A stretch of 35,358 nucleotides of DNA, taken from assembly GCA_027858715.1 (NCBI GenBank), contig JAQICD010000174.1, positions 1 to 35,358 on the forward strand, written 5' to 3'. The position numbers and the translations under genes were made by a program. This document shows, piece by piece, positions 34,946-35,358 of this stretch (position 1 is its first letter; every line of letters starts with the position of its first letter). Under the pieces are notes generated by a model, which worked only from the letters and a program-made list of their open reading frames with translations, was not told the origin of the DNA and did not search any database. The stretch comes from Prolixibacteraceae bacterium. Lineage in GTDB: Bacteria > Bacteroidota > Bacteroidia > Bacteroidales > Prolixibacteraceae.

Positions 34946-35358
34946 ATGAAGAAAATTATTTTAGGAATGCTGGTATTATCGCTTGCAAGCGTGCAGGCAT
35001 GGTCGCAAAATACCCTGGTGCTTCACCCTGAGAAGGCTGAAACAACGATTAATAAAAATATCTACGGGCACTTTTCAGAGCATCTGGGTACATGTATTTA
35101 CGGAGGTATCTTTGTTGGTGAAGATTCTGACATCCCCAACGTTAATGGTTACCGTCTGGATGTTGTTGATGCACTGAAAGAATTGAAAGTTCCCGTGTTG
35201 CGTTGGCCGGGCGGATGTTTTGCCGACACATACCACTGGAAAGATGGAATTGGACCTAAGGAAGATCGTCCGTCAATCGTAAATGTACACTGGGGTGGTG
35301 TAACCGAAGATAACAGCTTTGGTACGCATGAATTTTTAAACCTTTGTGAATTGATTGG
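34946..35358 (+). CDS. Secreted GH51 alpha-L-arabinofuranosidase (partial)
   Basis: The 137 visible codons run off the window end. A signal peptide (about 1-20, ending at W-S-Q) is followed by the GH51 start: [17 protein letters not shown] and [14 protein letters not shown]. The catalytic glutamates lie further on, outside the window. Such enzymes release L-arabinose from plant arabinan and arabinoxylan, which the preceding genes then import and use. The start at ATG 34946 is fixed by the signal peptide. Confidence 0.92.
   Translation, partial: MKKIILGMLVLSLASVQAWSQNTLVLHPEKAETTINKNIYGHFSEHLGTCIYGGIFVGEDSDIPNVNGYRLDVVDALKELKVPVLRWPGGCFADTYHWKDGIGPKEDRPSIVNVHWGGVTEDNSFGTHEFLNLCELI

Noticed and set aside
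1-35358. CRISPR array, tRNA or rRNA genes, phage integrase
   Set aside because: No regularly spaced repeat-spacer pattern, no cloverleaf with conserved arms and no recombinase gene were seen by reading; a machine scan (tRNAscan-SE, CRISPRCasFinder) would settle it.

Overview
The window looks like a chromosomal segment of a Bacteroidota bacterium, probably of the Marinilabiliales/Prolixibacteraceae type (order and family are inference). The reasons are: promoter -7 boxes of the form TAnnTTTG, little Shine-Dalgarno sequence, the ZapB-like/zapA/rny cluster, and an L-arabinose locus whose regulator is a Nudix-fold AraR rather than AraC. The first ~13.7 kb is AT-rich accessory DNA. The remaining ~21.5 kb is ordinary core and carbohydrate-use DNA.

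Region 1 (1-3423) is a run of small same-strand genes of mostly unknown function (one has a DUF4145 domain). Two related ~140-bp imperfect palindromes (about 729-865 and 2971-3110) share sequence and internal spacing and sit at gene boundaries. The layout resembles a cassette array with attC-like or REP-like boundaries, but no integrase is in the window.

Region 2 (3424-6985) is a damaged type I restriction-modification locus: an intact hsdM, a RhuM-Fic gene that seems to have lost its middle, and an hsdS cut short in its second target-recognition half. No hsdR is visible. The RhuM-Fic gene lies between two copies of a 30-bp direct repeat that encodes the last residues of HsdM, so it looks like an insertion into an original hsdM-hsdS junction.

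Region 3 (7017-13655) appears to be a complete second restriction system: an XRE controller with a palindromic operator on its promoter, two large N6-adenine-type methyltransferases in the same operon, and a convergent PLD-family nuclease with a BfiI/NgoFVII-like catalytic spacing. The nuclease and second methyltransferase genes overlap tail to tail by 60 bp. Two methyltransferases plus one PLD nuclease suits an enzyme with an asymmetric target. This module is the best candidate here for an under-described system.

Region 4 (14029-27960) holds core genes: rhomboid protease, threonine aldolase, an outer-membrane protein relic, NhaD-like antiporter, DUF502 membrane protein, a terpene-synthase-fold enzyme, glyA, an M23 peptidase, a ZapB-like gene with zapA and rny, a nucleoside phosphorylase and an MscS channel. 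Several clear intrinsic terminators separate the units.

Region 5 (28213-35358) is an L-arabinose utilisation locus: AraR, a sodium:solute symporter, araA, araD, araB, and the start of a secreted GH51 alpha-L-arabinofuranosidase that runs off the end. A strong terminator-like hairpin lies between araA and araD, and a heptamer-based repeat lies between araB and the GH51 gene.
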